15,521 nt of DNA, taken from assembly GCA_038230515.1 (NCBI GenBank), contig JBBRND010000057.1:1-15521 (forward strand), read 5' to 3'. The stretch comes from JAPLDB01 sp038230515. Its GTDB lineage: Bacteria > Bacteroidota > Bacteroidia > AKYH767-A > 2013-40CM-41-45. The notes beneath the pieces are model-generated. The model searched no databases. It saw nothing but the letters and a program-made list of their open reading frames with translations, and was not told the origin of the DNA. Position 1 is the stretch's first letter. Every line of letters begins with the position of its first letter. Below, in pieces: positions 1 through 6,150 of the stretch. The position numbers and the translations under genes are program-made.

Positions 1-47
1 AAAAACAACTAAAAAATAAAGGGCAAGAAGAAAATCCTATTGCCCTT
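1..47 (-). terminator. Candidate intrinsic terminator, minus strand
   Basis: An 8-bp inverted repeat AAGGGCAA (19-26) / TTGCCCTT (40-47) has a 13-nt loop. On the minus strand it is followed by a T-rich tract (1-18), the form of a Rho-independent terminator. It lies about 160 nt past the stop of the YkuD-like pseudogene and could end the island transcript. The same bases lie in a possible plus-strand coding frame, so the call is tentative. Confidence 0.35.
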
Positions 48-266
48 ACCGAGCTGGCTCAATGACCGCTCTTATTTGATTTTGCAAAAGAACATAAAAT
101 AGTTCAAAAACATTTGGATGATAACACAGAATCTTTTTGTTGGCTGCAGTTTTACTTTGAATTGTCATATGGAGTTATCTATTCTGAGGTAAAATTCCAT
201 CGCTTTAAAATCCTGGTGGAGAGTCTCCCTCTCCGCAACTTGCGTTGTCGAAGAATACTATATTAG
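3..266 (+). pseudogene. Possible degraded 3' end of an unknown gene, one internal stop
   Basis: This frame is open from the window edge except for one TGA at 63-65, and it ends at TAG 264-266. Both sides read like protein: PIALTELAQ before the stop, then FDFAKEHKIVQKHLDDN and a run rich in W, F and Y (CWLQFYFELSYGVIYSEVKF). I do not recognise the family. The TGA could be a mutated Trp codon. The frame runs toward the broken YkuD-like gene on the other strand and overlaps its last 62 nt, which weakens the case. It could be chance coding potential. Confidence 0.25.
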
Positions 267-751
267 GGATGCCTGACTCCAAAATCTCAACACTGGTTAT
301 CGGGTCTGAAATTGATAATTCACTAATAAGTTGCTTTACATACGCCAACTCATCATTTGTCATTCTTAGGCAACCATTTGTGCGTCTAAGTTGTCCTCCA
401 GCACTAAAGAACCACCATGAATTAACAATCCTATCCTGCCATTATTTTTTGCTGTAAATGCGTTACCGTCTGCTGGTCTATTTTAATTACACCTTGATTA
501 CTATATTTACTTTGGTCGCCATACGGTGGTCCGTAGTTGGTTACTGTTATTATTCTGTATGTCCGCGTTGGGGTGTCTCCATACTGCCTTATCTGTTCAG
601 CTAAGGGATTCCCATGTTGTGTTGCATCATTAAATGCAGCTTTACATAATACGGACATTCCATATCCATGAGGTTGTCCGTTTGATTTTTTTACTGATAA
701 TGAACCTCCAAGTGTTCTATTGGGGTTTAGTTCAACTTTTATTTTTGACAT
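205..751 (-). pseudogene. L,D-transpeptidase (YkuD)-like protein, two frameshifts
   Basis: The first frame gives 106 residues (751 to 431) with YGDTPTRTYRI at 58-67, which resembles the conserved GDxxTPxGxYxI strand of YkuD domains. The frame then breaks. Adding one A to the A6 run at 445-450 continues the protein as NNGRIGLLIHGGS. Adding one T at 406-408 continues it as AGGQLRRTNGCLRMTNDEL to a stop at 205. The rebuilt protein of about 180 residues has the family's HG...GC.R signature (His codon 417-419, Cys codon 370-372). YkuD enzymes make 3-3 or lipoprotein cross-links in peptidoglycan. No signal peptide is visible, which is unusual for that role. Both breaks are single-base losses in homopolymers, so sequencing error is as likely as true decay. 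It lies 78 nt past the precursor gene and could be part of its operon. Confidence 0.7.
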
Positions 752-773
752 AATTTATTTTATGATTTTGAAC

Positions 774-820
774 AACAGAAAATTAGGTTCGGCACTCTGT
801 GCCGAACCTAATTTTCTGTT
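774..820 (-). terminator. Perfect 22-bp hairpin after the precursor gene
   Basis: The left arm 774-795 and right arm 799-820 are exact reverse complements with a TCT loop. The core is GGTTCGGCAC / GTGCCGAACC with an A/T-rich base. It starts 9 nt past the precursor stop on the minus strand and precedes the YkuD-like gene. It can act as a terminator or attenuator, or protect the precursor mRNA from 3' decay so that more peptide than downstream product is made. The T-tract after it is poor, so termination is an inference. Confidence 0.65.
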
Positions 821-829
821 TGACTTAAT

Positions 830-1105
830 TTAGAAACGATAAGTCCACGAAAAATACCAACCGCCATCTGCCTTAGCAGATTGTTTACCTTCAATTGCAT
901 TTGCAAGGTTCACTAATGTGTCCTTGTTGCCTGCAAAATTAGATACGGCTTTAGCATGTTCTAACTTATCTTTACCACCACTTGCACGATTCAGTATTAA
1001 GTTTAAAACGCCTCTTTCTTTTTCTGAAAGACCATCGCCAAACTTTGATAGTTTGTCTGAAAGAGCTTTAAGCTCTTCACTATTTAAACTGATTTCTTTT
1101 TCCAT
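830..1105 (-). CDS. Probable RiPP precursor with aromatic-rich C-terminal core
   Basis: This 91-residue protein has the layout of a ribosomal peptide natural product precursor. A charged, helix-rich leader (1-80), including GLSEKERGVLNLILNRA at 25-41, is followed by a short aromatic tail. The last 12 residues are DGGWYFSWTYRF, with aromatic residues at 83, 85, 87, 89 and 91. That spacing matches the i/i+2 cross-links made by radical SAM enzymes in darobactin (core WNWSKSF) and in three-residue cyclophanes. The gly-gly at 81-82 is a plausible cleavage point. The ATG lies 11 nt after the stop of the radical SAM gene, so the two are almost certainly co-translated. The order enzyme-then-precursor is less usual. 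No export motif is visible. The function is inferred from context and tail; I do not recognise a named leader family. Confidence 0.72.
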   Translation of the reverse strand: MEKEISLNSEELKALSDKLSKFGDGLSEKERGVLNLILNRASGGKDKLEHAKAVSNFAGNKDTLVNLANAIEGKQSAKADGGWYFSWTYRF

Positions 1106-1116
1106 TTTTATTTTAT

Positions 1117-2367
1117 TTAATTGTTTGAGATTACTTTTTTAATATGAAAGATTATTGGATTCAAACCACAACATGAGTTGGTGGTGTGAACACTTCTTAG
1201 CATGTTGTCATGGGGGCACCCACCGTGGCAAATTGAATAGTTTTCGCATTTTGAATAAGATTTAGATTCGTTAATTAATTGTTGTTTTTTTGAATTGTAG
1301 TTGTTAGAATTTTTGATAAGCTTAGACAGATTTTCATTAAGAACATTTCCAAAATAATATTCAGTGTTTCCAATATACTTATCACATGCAGAAACATCAC
1401 CTTCTGGTTCAACTGTCAAAAATTGACCTAAGCAGTTACCGGCAAAAACGCATACAGAAGGGTTTTCTCCTTTTACTTGATTGACTAATGATGCTAACTC
1501 CCTGATAACAATTGTTTGCTTGTAATTTTTCCACCACTCATCAAATAATGTAATTAGAAATTGAACATAAGTATCAAAGGAAATAAATTGTCCCTGTTCG
1601 TTGCTGTCAGGGATTACATTTAATAAAGCAATGCTTGCAACTTTTATTTCACTTAAAAAGTTTAAAATATTTTTTGCACCGTAATGGATTGAATTTTCGT
1701 CAATCACGAGTAGTAATCCAACTTTAATATTACTATCATTTAGCAGTTCAAGTTTTTCAAGAATTATCTTGCTTGTTGGGTTGCCATTTTTATAAACTCT
1801 TTGCTTGTCGTTAAGTTCCCTAGGTCCGTCCAAGCTAATGCCAATACTAAAATTGTATTTCTTGAAAAAACTTATCCAGTTGCTATTAATGAGTGTTGCA
1901 TTTGTTTGTAAACTATTATAAACTTTTTGTGAATCTCTTTTGTAATAATTTTGTAGCCATAGAGCTTTGGTATAGAACGTCTGTGGCATTATTAGCGTCT
2001 CACCACCATGCCAAACAAAATCAACAATTTTTGTATTGTTGTCGGAAAGAGATTCCTTGATTGTTTTGCACAGAACCCTAAAAGTCATTCTTTGATTATT
2101 CCCTTCCTTCCACGAGTGGCAATATTTACATCTCAAGTTACACAGCCTTGTCGCTTTCATTATCACAAAAAGATGAGAAGATAAAGAACTGTTTTCATCT
2201 GTAGTTAAAGAATTTATCTCTTGAAATGTTTTTAATTCATCGGGTGTTAGTATTTCTTCCGCAGCCCCTTCAGACAAGGAATCAATATCTTCATTGTATA
2301 ACGAAGTAAGTTGAGATTTAAGAAAGTCTCTTTCCTTCTCTGTAAATATGTCTGTCCGTGTTGTCAT
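1117..2367 (-). CDS. Radical SAM/SPASM peptide maturase
   Basis: 416 residues. A 65-residue N-terminal extension rich in Glu/Asp, possibly for leader binding, precedes the radical SAM core. CNLRCKYC (Cys76, 80, 83) binds the SAM [4Fe-4S] cluster. WHGGET (119-124) is the family's GGE motif, and SLQTNATL (152-159) and GISLDGP (176-182) are typical core strands. The C-terminal SPASM region has Cys306, 312, 328, 374, 380, 384, 399 and 400, with CENYSICHGGCPHD, enough for two auxiliary clusters. Such enzymes install thioether, ether or C-C cross-links on ribosomal peptides. The layout resembles the FxsB/XyeB/GrrM/DarE group, but I cannot choose a subfamily by eye. The adjacent downstream precursor is the likely substrate. 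Anaerobic sulfatase maturases share this core, but no sulfatase is nearby. Confidence 0.93.
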   Translation of the reverse strand: MTTRTDIFTEKERDFLKSQLTSLYNEDIDSLSEGAAEEILTPDELKTFQEINSLTTDENSSLSSHLFVIMKATRLCNLRCKYCHSWKEGNNQRMTFRVLCKTIKESLSDNNTKIVDFVWHGGETLIMPQTFYTKALWLQNYYKRDSQKVYNSLQTNATLINSNWISFFKKYNFSIGISLDGPRELNDKQRVYKNGNPTSKIILEKLELLNDSNIKVGLLLVIDENSIHYGAKNILNFLSEIKVASIALLNVIPDSNEQGQFISFDTYVQFLITLFDEWWKNYKQTIVIRELASLVNQVKGENPSVCVFAGNCLGQFLTVEPEGDVSACDKYIGNTEYYFGNVLNENLSKLIKNSNNYNSKKQQLINESKSYSKCENYSICHGGCPHDNMLRSVHTTNSCCGLNPIIFHIKKVISNN

Positions 2368-2667
2368 TACTTATTATTTATTGTCAGTCCGTTTATTGTT
2401 AGCACTGTCGCCCAAAATTTGCCTATATCTTCCTGTGTCTGTTGCACAACTCCTGAATTCTACTTTCGTGAACTCCATGTAAAAAATAGTTTTCGATTTT
2501 TCCTTTTTATTGAACTCCTAACTTCCTTTATCGAAGCCATTCTTCTTCAATGTGAGTTGTGCAGCATTGACTTTTTGTTATGTGTTCGAGCTACTGCTCG
2601 TTCGGAGTTCATCTGCTCTAAGGTCGAACAAATGTTTATTAGAAGTTCGTTATCGTGTCGCGTAAAG
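2368..2667. other. Non-coding gap in the island
   Basis: These 300 bp contain no convincing gene; the short frames here are out of frame with both neighbours. The gap must hold the promoter or untranslated leader of the radical SAM gene, but I see no clear Bacteroidota -33/-7 pair. Two related motifs, GTTAGCACTGTCGCCC at 2398-2413 and GTTATCGTGTCGCG at 2649-2662, bound it almost end to end. A third relative is at 3545-3559. The motif spacing suggests an assembled, cassette-like island, but this is an inference. Confidence 0.5.
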
Positions 2668-2922
2668 TTAACCCAGTTCATTAAACTGAATTGCAAATTT
2701 TTGAATGTGGTATCCTTGAGTTTCAAAATTCCTTTTGACAATCTCAACATTGTCCATACCCATTGGATTGGTCACAATGTCAAGGTCAATAGTTTTTAAA
2801 TATTCAAGATTGCCAAGTTGGTTTAAAACTTCTTGTGGCACTCTTGAAAAATCATCTTTGACAGGAATACATAAAGCTGTGCTTTGTTGTTGCTTTGATA
2901 AATAGATAGAACAGTTTGTCAT
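2668..2922 (-). CDS. YcgL-domain protein
   Basis: 84 residues, close to the YcgL domain length. The match is clear by eye: CSIYLSK at 4-10, KDDFSRVPQEVLNQLG at 22-37 (E. coli YcgL has KDDFSRVPEELMKGFG), a TIDLD strand at 44-48, and NVEIVKRNFETQGYHIQ at 58-74 (E. coli: ADIEKVKQALTEQGYYLQ). The YcgL fold is known, but I know of no firm biochemical function. The family is best known from Gammaproteobacteria, so its presence in an AT-rich Bacteroidota-like island suggests transfer. It sits between the beta/gamma-crystallin gene and the radical SAM gene on the same strand; whether it serves the peptide pathway cannot be told. Confidence 0.82.
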   Translation of the reverse strand: MTNCSIYLSKQQQSTALCIPVKDDFSRVPQEVLNQLGNLEYLKTIDLDIVTNPMGMDNVEIVKRNFETQGYHIQKFAIQFNELG

Positions 2923-2938
2923 AATTATTTTTGTTTTA

Positions 2939-2974
2939 AAAGAGTGCCATTTATTTTTTCAAATGACACTCTTT
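2939..2974 (-). terminator. Hairpin between the crystallin and YcgL genes
   Basis: AAAGAGTGCCATTT (2939-2952) pairs with AAATGACACTCTTT (2961-2974) with one mismatch and an 8-nt loop. On the minus strand the stem is followed by TTTTAAAACAAAAAT. It sits 22 nt past the crystallin stop and 16 nt before the YcgL start. It could be a terminator, or an attenuator if the genes share a transcript. Confidence 0.55.
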
Positions 2975-2996
2975 AATTAGAATTGTTAATCACGGT

Positions 2997-3383
2997 CTAT
3001 GCTTGACTAATCACTATTGAATCTATATTATCATCCAAATCTCCCGAAACAGTGGTTCGCGTATTTGGACCATAGGTGTCAATGTGGTCGCCACTAAAAT
3101 CCTCATCATCGTACACGGTCAAACGGGCATGGGGTCCAGTTTCAATACTTCCAATACTATCACCCCAATCTTCATCTGCACCCGGCAAACTTTTGAGATT
3201 TTTATATGATGCGGGCCCTGAAAGTAGAAGCCTTTTGCCTCCCATACCACCATCCTTATAAATTATTATCCAGCAATCATCACTAGCTGCTGTTTCTAAC
3301 TTTTTAAGGAATTGTTTGTGTTGTTCCACTGGAGAGATTTTTTTATTTTTAACCGTCTCTTTTTTGCTTGTTTGTTTAGCCAT
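2997..3383 (-). CDS. Beta/gamma-crystallin domain protein
   Basis: 128 residues. A lysine-rich tail (1-35) leads into two Greek-key motifs. The first runs from WIIIYKDGGMGGKRLLLSGP (38-57) to WGDSIGSI (73-80). The second runs from LTVYDDEDFSGDHIDTYGP (88-106) to DDNIDSIVI (117-125). YDDEDFSG is the usual Y/FxxxxFxG corner. WGDSIGS and DDNIDS match the N/D-N/D-x-x-S/T-S calcium-binding signature, so one complete Ca2+-binding domain is likely. There is no signal peptide or membrane helix, so the protein is cytoplasmic or leaves by another route. Related bacterial proteins bind calcium and often serve structural or stress roles. It heads the minus-strand gene set of the island; its link to the peptide genes is unproven. 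Confidence 0.82.
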   Translation of the reverse strand: MAKQTSKKETVKNKKISPVEQHKQFLKKLETAASDDCWIIIYKDGGMGGKRLLLSGPASYKNLKSLPGADEDWGDSIGSIETGPHARLTVYDDEDFSGDHIDTYGPNTRTTVSGDLDDNIDSIVISQA

Positions 3384-3685
3384 TGTAAATTAATTTAATT
3401 TCTTTGCTTACTCTATTCAGTTTTCAGCATCTCTGTTGCTTACTTTATTTTTTTGGTGTCGCTGTTCAGCTTGTCCGACTTTGGATGGTAAGTCCTCATG
3501 TTACCTTTTATTTTTATCTGCTCGTTTCTTGCTCAAATGTTCGGGTTAACAGTGTCCCCAAGCATAACGCATAACATTAAATACCCTCAACTCCTATCAT
3601 AAAACTTGCGTTTATCCACATCCCATATGTTGCATATACGCAACTACGATTGCGGTTTATTTTTTTATAGTTTATCAAGAGGACT
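3384..3685. other. Gap between crystallin gene and recombinase remnant
   Basis: I see no gene in these 302 bp. They hold a third copy of the island motif, GTTAACAGTGTCCCC (3545-3559), followed by a short tandem GCATAACGCATAAC (3562-3575). A small inverted repeat GTTGC-ATATAC-GCAAC lies at 3629-3644, 42 bp from the end of the recombinase remnant. The inverted repeat could be part of a recombination site, but no matching copy was found elsewhere in the window. Confidence 0.4.
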
Positions 3686-4065
3686 TTATTTTTGACTTAT
3701 GAGTTTTTTACTTACGTGTATGTAACCAAGCGCAAGCTGTTATGTCTGAGCAGATGCCTAATGGAGATCAAATCTGTTCCGCTTTCAATTAAGTGAGTTA
3801 CGAAGCTGTGGCGCAGTGCATGAACGCTTCCTTTCTTTTTTATTCCCGCTTTCTCTTTTGCATTTATCAATAGTTGTTGAACGCCTCGGATGCTGTGTGA
3901 TTCTCGATGCTGTCCTTCAAACATCCATACTTTGGACTTGTGCTCTTTGAAGTAAGCACGAAGCATGATTAAATGTTTTTCGCTCGGCATTACTATTCAA
4001 TCTTTTTTTCTTTTGCTTCGCGTAGAAGGATTACCATCCTTATTGCAGTCAAGAGAAAGTTTAGC
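3686..4065 (-). pseudogene. Decayed tyrosine recombinase (integrase) C-terminal half
   Basis: An intact stretch (3990 to 3712) reads SEKHLIML, WMFEGQHR and HALRHSFVTHLIESG, the HxLRH box of the catalytic domain, then LISIRHLLRHNSLR. The next residues, LGYIHVSKKLISQ, holding the Tyr nucleophile and tail, are in another frame (about 3728 to 3686), consistent with a 7-nt deletion after SLR. Upstream, RMVILLREAK (about 4040-4011) matches the beta-strand/lysine region, but one base is missing before KKD, and TGA at 3997-3999 replaces the expected Arg codon (KKD*IVMPSEK). The N-terminal half is not recognisable. Intact relatives are Xer-like integrases that move islands or cassettes. This copy must be inactive, but it marks a past insertion at the island edge. 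Confidence 0.82.
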
Positions 4066-4390
4066 AATAGATTCAGATTCTTTTGCAAAACAGATATTGA
4101 AAGAGGTAATTCCGATTTCATCCGAGAACAGTTTGAGACTTTTTTTGTGATCCTGTTTCTCATCTTTTGGAGAATGAAGGCTGTGTCAGGTAGCACCTTC
4201 ATTAAAATCAAAGAGGTAAGTGGTGGCACTACTGTATATGCAGTATCAGGCATTTCTTTTAATGTTTGATGTTTGCCTTTAAGAGTTGTTTCTTTCAACA
4301 TTTCAGTTTCCTACTTTTTCGTGTTATTAAATTTTAGTTTACCTTATATTTTGCGCGTGCAATTAAATATTAAAAATTTGAATACGTTTA

Positions 4391-4451
4391 CAGTAGAATT
4401 ACGGTATTTTATACCGTGGAAATACGGGTTTCATACCGTAGAACTACGGTA
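4391..4451 (-). promoter_or_regulatory. Three-dyad operator array (left copy)
   Basis: Three 14-bp dyads are centred at 4442.5, 4420.5 and 4397.5, spaced 22 and 23 bp. The strongest, CCGTAGAACTACGG (4436-4449), extends to the perfect 18-bp palindrome 4434-4451. The others, CCGTGGAAATACGG and CAGTAGAATTACGG, are weaker. Two-turn spacing places all sites on one helix face, as for cooperative binding by dimers of a NarL/LuxR-type regulator (NarL itself uses inverted heptamers with a 2-bp spacer). The same arrangement, mirrored, lies at 7354-7412. Confidence 0.7.
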
Positions 4452-4488
4452 AGGTCATTCCTGAAAGCCAAAACTCTCCTCCGGAAAT

Positions 4489-4559
4489 ACATAATCAGGG
4501 AAGTTGCATCGTAAGCACTTTACGATTTTAGTAATCGTCTAAAATTTCCCTTGTTATGT
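4489..4559. repeat. 71-nt inverted repeat folding as a three-way junction
   Basis: An outer stem (4489-4502 with 4546-4559; 12 of 14 pairs) encloses two hairpins: ATCGTAA/TTACGAT (4508-4514, 4520-4526) and TTTTAG/CTAAAA (4526-4531, 4539-4544), which share one base. It lies 124 nt past the response-regulator stop and 37 bp from the operator array. It could be a structured RNA, a processed 3' end of the operon mRNA, or a remnant of a recombination site. It lacks the T-tract of a standard terminator. Confidence 0.5.
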
Positions 4560-4682
4560 CAGATATGAGAATGTCTTGAGTTCATCCGATGTTTTTGTCA
4601 TCGATCCTCAAAGAAAAACTTTAAACAAAAAAATTGCGGCAGTCCTAAATAAAAATTCTATTGTAAAAAATCTACATCACAA

Positions 4683-5387
4683 TTATGTGCTTCTATCAAG
4701 AATCTTTCTGAATTTCTTCAACAGTAAAACATCCTTATCAATTTGGGAGACAGCATATTTTGCAATGCCCGCAGAATTGCGCGAGTTCGTCATCTTGAGT
4801 ATATCCTTTCGATAATCATCAACCGTGCGTTCGGAAATTGAAATCGCATCTCCGATTTCAGCAGATGTAAACTCATGACTTATTAGAAAAATGATTTCGC
4901 GAATTCGTTCTTTATGAAACGGAGTTTCATCGCTAACTTCTTTCATCTGGTTAAGGTGTTTGACCAAAACACCCGATACCTCTTTGGAAAAATATTGCCC
5001 TCCTCTCATCACTTCTTTTATAGCAAGCTCAATTTCCTCGCTGTCTGCATTCTTAAGCAAATAACCCGCTGCACCTTGCTCAAGCATTCCCACTACTCTT
5101 CGCTCGTCTTCATACATTGACAAAGCAATCACTTTTGTTGTAGGAAATTTTTTCTGAATAAGTTTTGTAGTGTCAATTCCATCCATAGGGTTCATCTGAA
5201 TATCCATCAGGACGAGATCATACTGGCAGCGTTCAAGCAGCTTTATTACTTCAACTCCATTTGCAGCGGATGAAATTTTCGAAATAAATTTCATCCTCTT
5301 CAACGCCCCTTCTACACCGCTTCGGAAAACAGGATGGTCGTCTGCAACAATTACTTTTAAATGCAGTGGGTCAGTAGTATTATTCAT
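4683..5387 (-). CDS. NarL/FixJ-family response regulator
   Basis: 234 residues. The receiver domain (10-130) has Asp16/Asp17 (VADDHPVFRSG), phospho-acceptor Asp62 (LVLMDIQM), Ser90 (ALSMYED) and Lys112 (YLLKNADS), so all key residues are present. A linker leads to a LuxR-type HTH at about 158-215 (FTSAEIGDAISISERTVDDYRKDIL). It should be phosphorylated by the kinase encoded just upstream; the two frames overlap by 8 nt, which implies coupled translation. It is the best candidate to bind the dyad arrays at 4391-4451 and 7354-7412, which flank its operon, but that is an inference. Confidence 0.96.
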   Translation of the reverse strand: MNNTTDPLHLKVIVADDHPVFRSGVEGALKRMKFISKISSAANGVEVIKLLERCQYDLVLMDIQMNPMDGIDTTKLIQKKFPTTKVIALSMYEDERRVVGMLEQGAAGYLLKNADSEEIELAIKEVMRGGQYFSKEVSGVLVKHLNQMKEVSDETPFHKERIREIIFLISHEFTSAEIGDAISISERTVDDYRKDILKMTNSRNSAGIAKYAVSQIDKDVLLLKKFRKILDRST

Positions 5388-6150
5388 TGGCTAAAAGTAT
5401 GTGATTATCAAAAAGTATTTGGTAAAAAGCCCCGGTTGAAAAATCTTTTTTTTTATGAAGCTCCCCTTTAAATAAATTCACTCTTGAAGTAATATTTCTC
5501 AAGCCCATCCCCGCATGGCTTTTTTCTTCTGTTTGAATTTTTTGTCCGTTATCAGTGTAGAGAATGGAGGTTTTATCTTTATAAACTTTAATGAGCAGCT
5601 TAATTGCATCGCAGTTGGAGTGCTTTACTGAATTATTGATCATCTCTGAAAGAATCCTGTAAATATTTATCTCTGCACTTTCCTTGAACCTTTTTTCCAA
5701 TCCCTCGTGCATAAAATCGAATTTAATCCTATTATTTTTTTCAACTGTATTTTTAAAATCTTCAATGCTCTGAACCAAACCGTATTTGCTCAGATTTGTG
5801 GGAGAAAGATTGCGTACTACAAGGCGCACATCCTGAATAATGCTATCCACGTAAGTGGTTGTCTCTTTTACTATCTGCTCTATTTCATCCGTGCTTTGCA
5901 TCTGCCGTATCGAATTTATTTTCAGTTTCACTGCTGAAAGCATCGGGCTAAGTTCATCGTGAAGGTCTTCAGCAATTCTTTTGCGTTCGCTTTCCTGCAT
6001 TTCGAGCACGGCATTAAGTGCCTGTATTTCCTTCTGCTTTCTCTTTCGCCCGTTCAGTGCAATAAGCATGAAGAAGAATAGAAACAACAGTGTGAACGAA
6101 ACTGCAATTACGACTACGAGGAAGATGAATTGGTCTTTTTGTAATAGCAT
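5380..6150 (-). CDS. HisKA_3-type sensor histidine kinase
   Basis: 256 residues. One membrane helix at 9-32 is followed by a coiled region. The HisKA_3 dimerisation helix has ESERKRIAEDLHDELSP with phospho-acceptor His64. The HATPase domain has the N-box EMINNSVKH (169-177), DNG at 200-202 and GMGLRNI at 214-220. There is no periplasmic sensor domain, so sensing probably depends on the seven-helix protein encoded immediately upstream, whose frame overlaps this one by 37 nt. It is typical of the short NarX/LiaS-like kinases common in Bacteroidota and pairs with the downstream response regulator. Confidence 0.95.
   Translation of the reverse strand: MLLQKDQFIFLVVVIAVSFTLLFLFFFMLIALNGRKRKQKEIQALNAVLEMQESERKRIAEDLHDELSPMLSAVKLKINSIRQMQSTDEIEQIVKETTTYVDSIIQDVRLVVRNLSPTNLSKYGLVQSIEDFKNTVEKNNRIKFDFMHEGLEKRFKESAEINIYRILSEMINNSVKHSNCDAIKLLIKVYKDKTSILYTDNGQKIQTEEKSHAGMGLRNITSRVNLFKGELHKKKDFSTGAFYQILFDNHILLANE

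Larger units (their letters stand above)
4066..4682. other. Gap with regulatory structure, no confident gene
   Basis: A minus-strand frame starting at ATG 4301 runs 102 codons to 3993. Its first 60 or so residues match nothing I know, and its end runs into the recombinase remnant, so it is probably not a real gene. It begins about 90 bp from the three-dyad array at 4391-4451 and could be what remains of a gene once driven from that array. The rest of the gap holds the array and the 71-nt inverted repeat listed separately. Confidence 0.45.

Noticed and set aside
245..457. A 70-codon plus-strand frame
   Set aside because: It is antisense to the end of the YkuD-like gene, whose rebuilt protein has family motifs.
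1117..2367. Anaerobic sulfatase-maturing enzyme
   Set aside because: The core motifs are shared, but no sulfatase is nearby and a precursor-like peptide gene directly follows.
2547..2750. A 67-codon minus-strand frame overlapping the YcgL gene
   Set aside because: It overlaps YcgL out of frame and has no recognisable features.
2398..3559. True integron attC sites
   Set aside because: The motifs do not fit the RYYYAAC/GTTRRRY core ends, and no paired inverted sites were found; kept only as a tentative repeat finding.
3993..4301. A 102-codon minus-strand frame as an intact gene
   Set aside because: Its C-terminal part matches the recombinase remnant in a shifted frame, and the N-terminal part resembles nothing; it is best explained as decayed DNA.
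4391..4451. CRISPR-like array
   Set aside because: The units are imperfect 14-bp palindromes with 8-9 bp gaps, far too short for repeat-spacer structure; operator dyads fit better.
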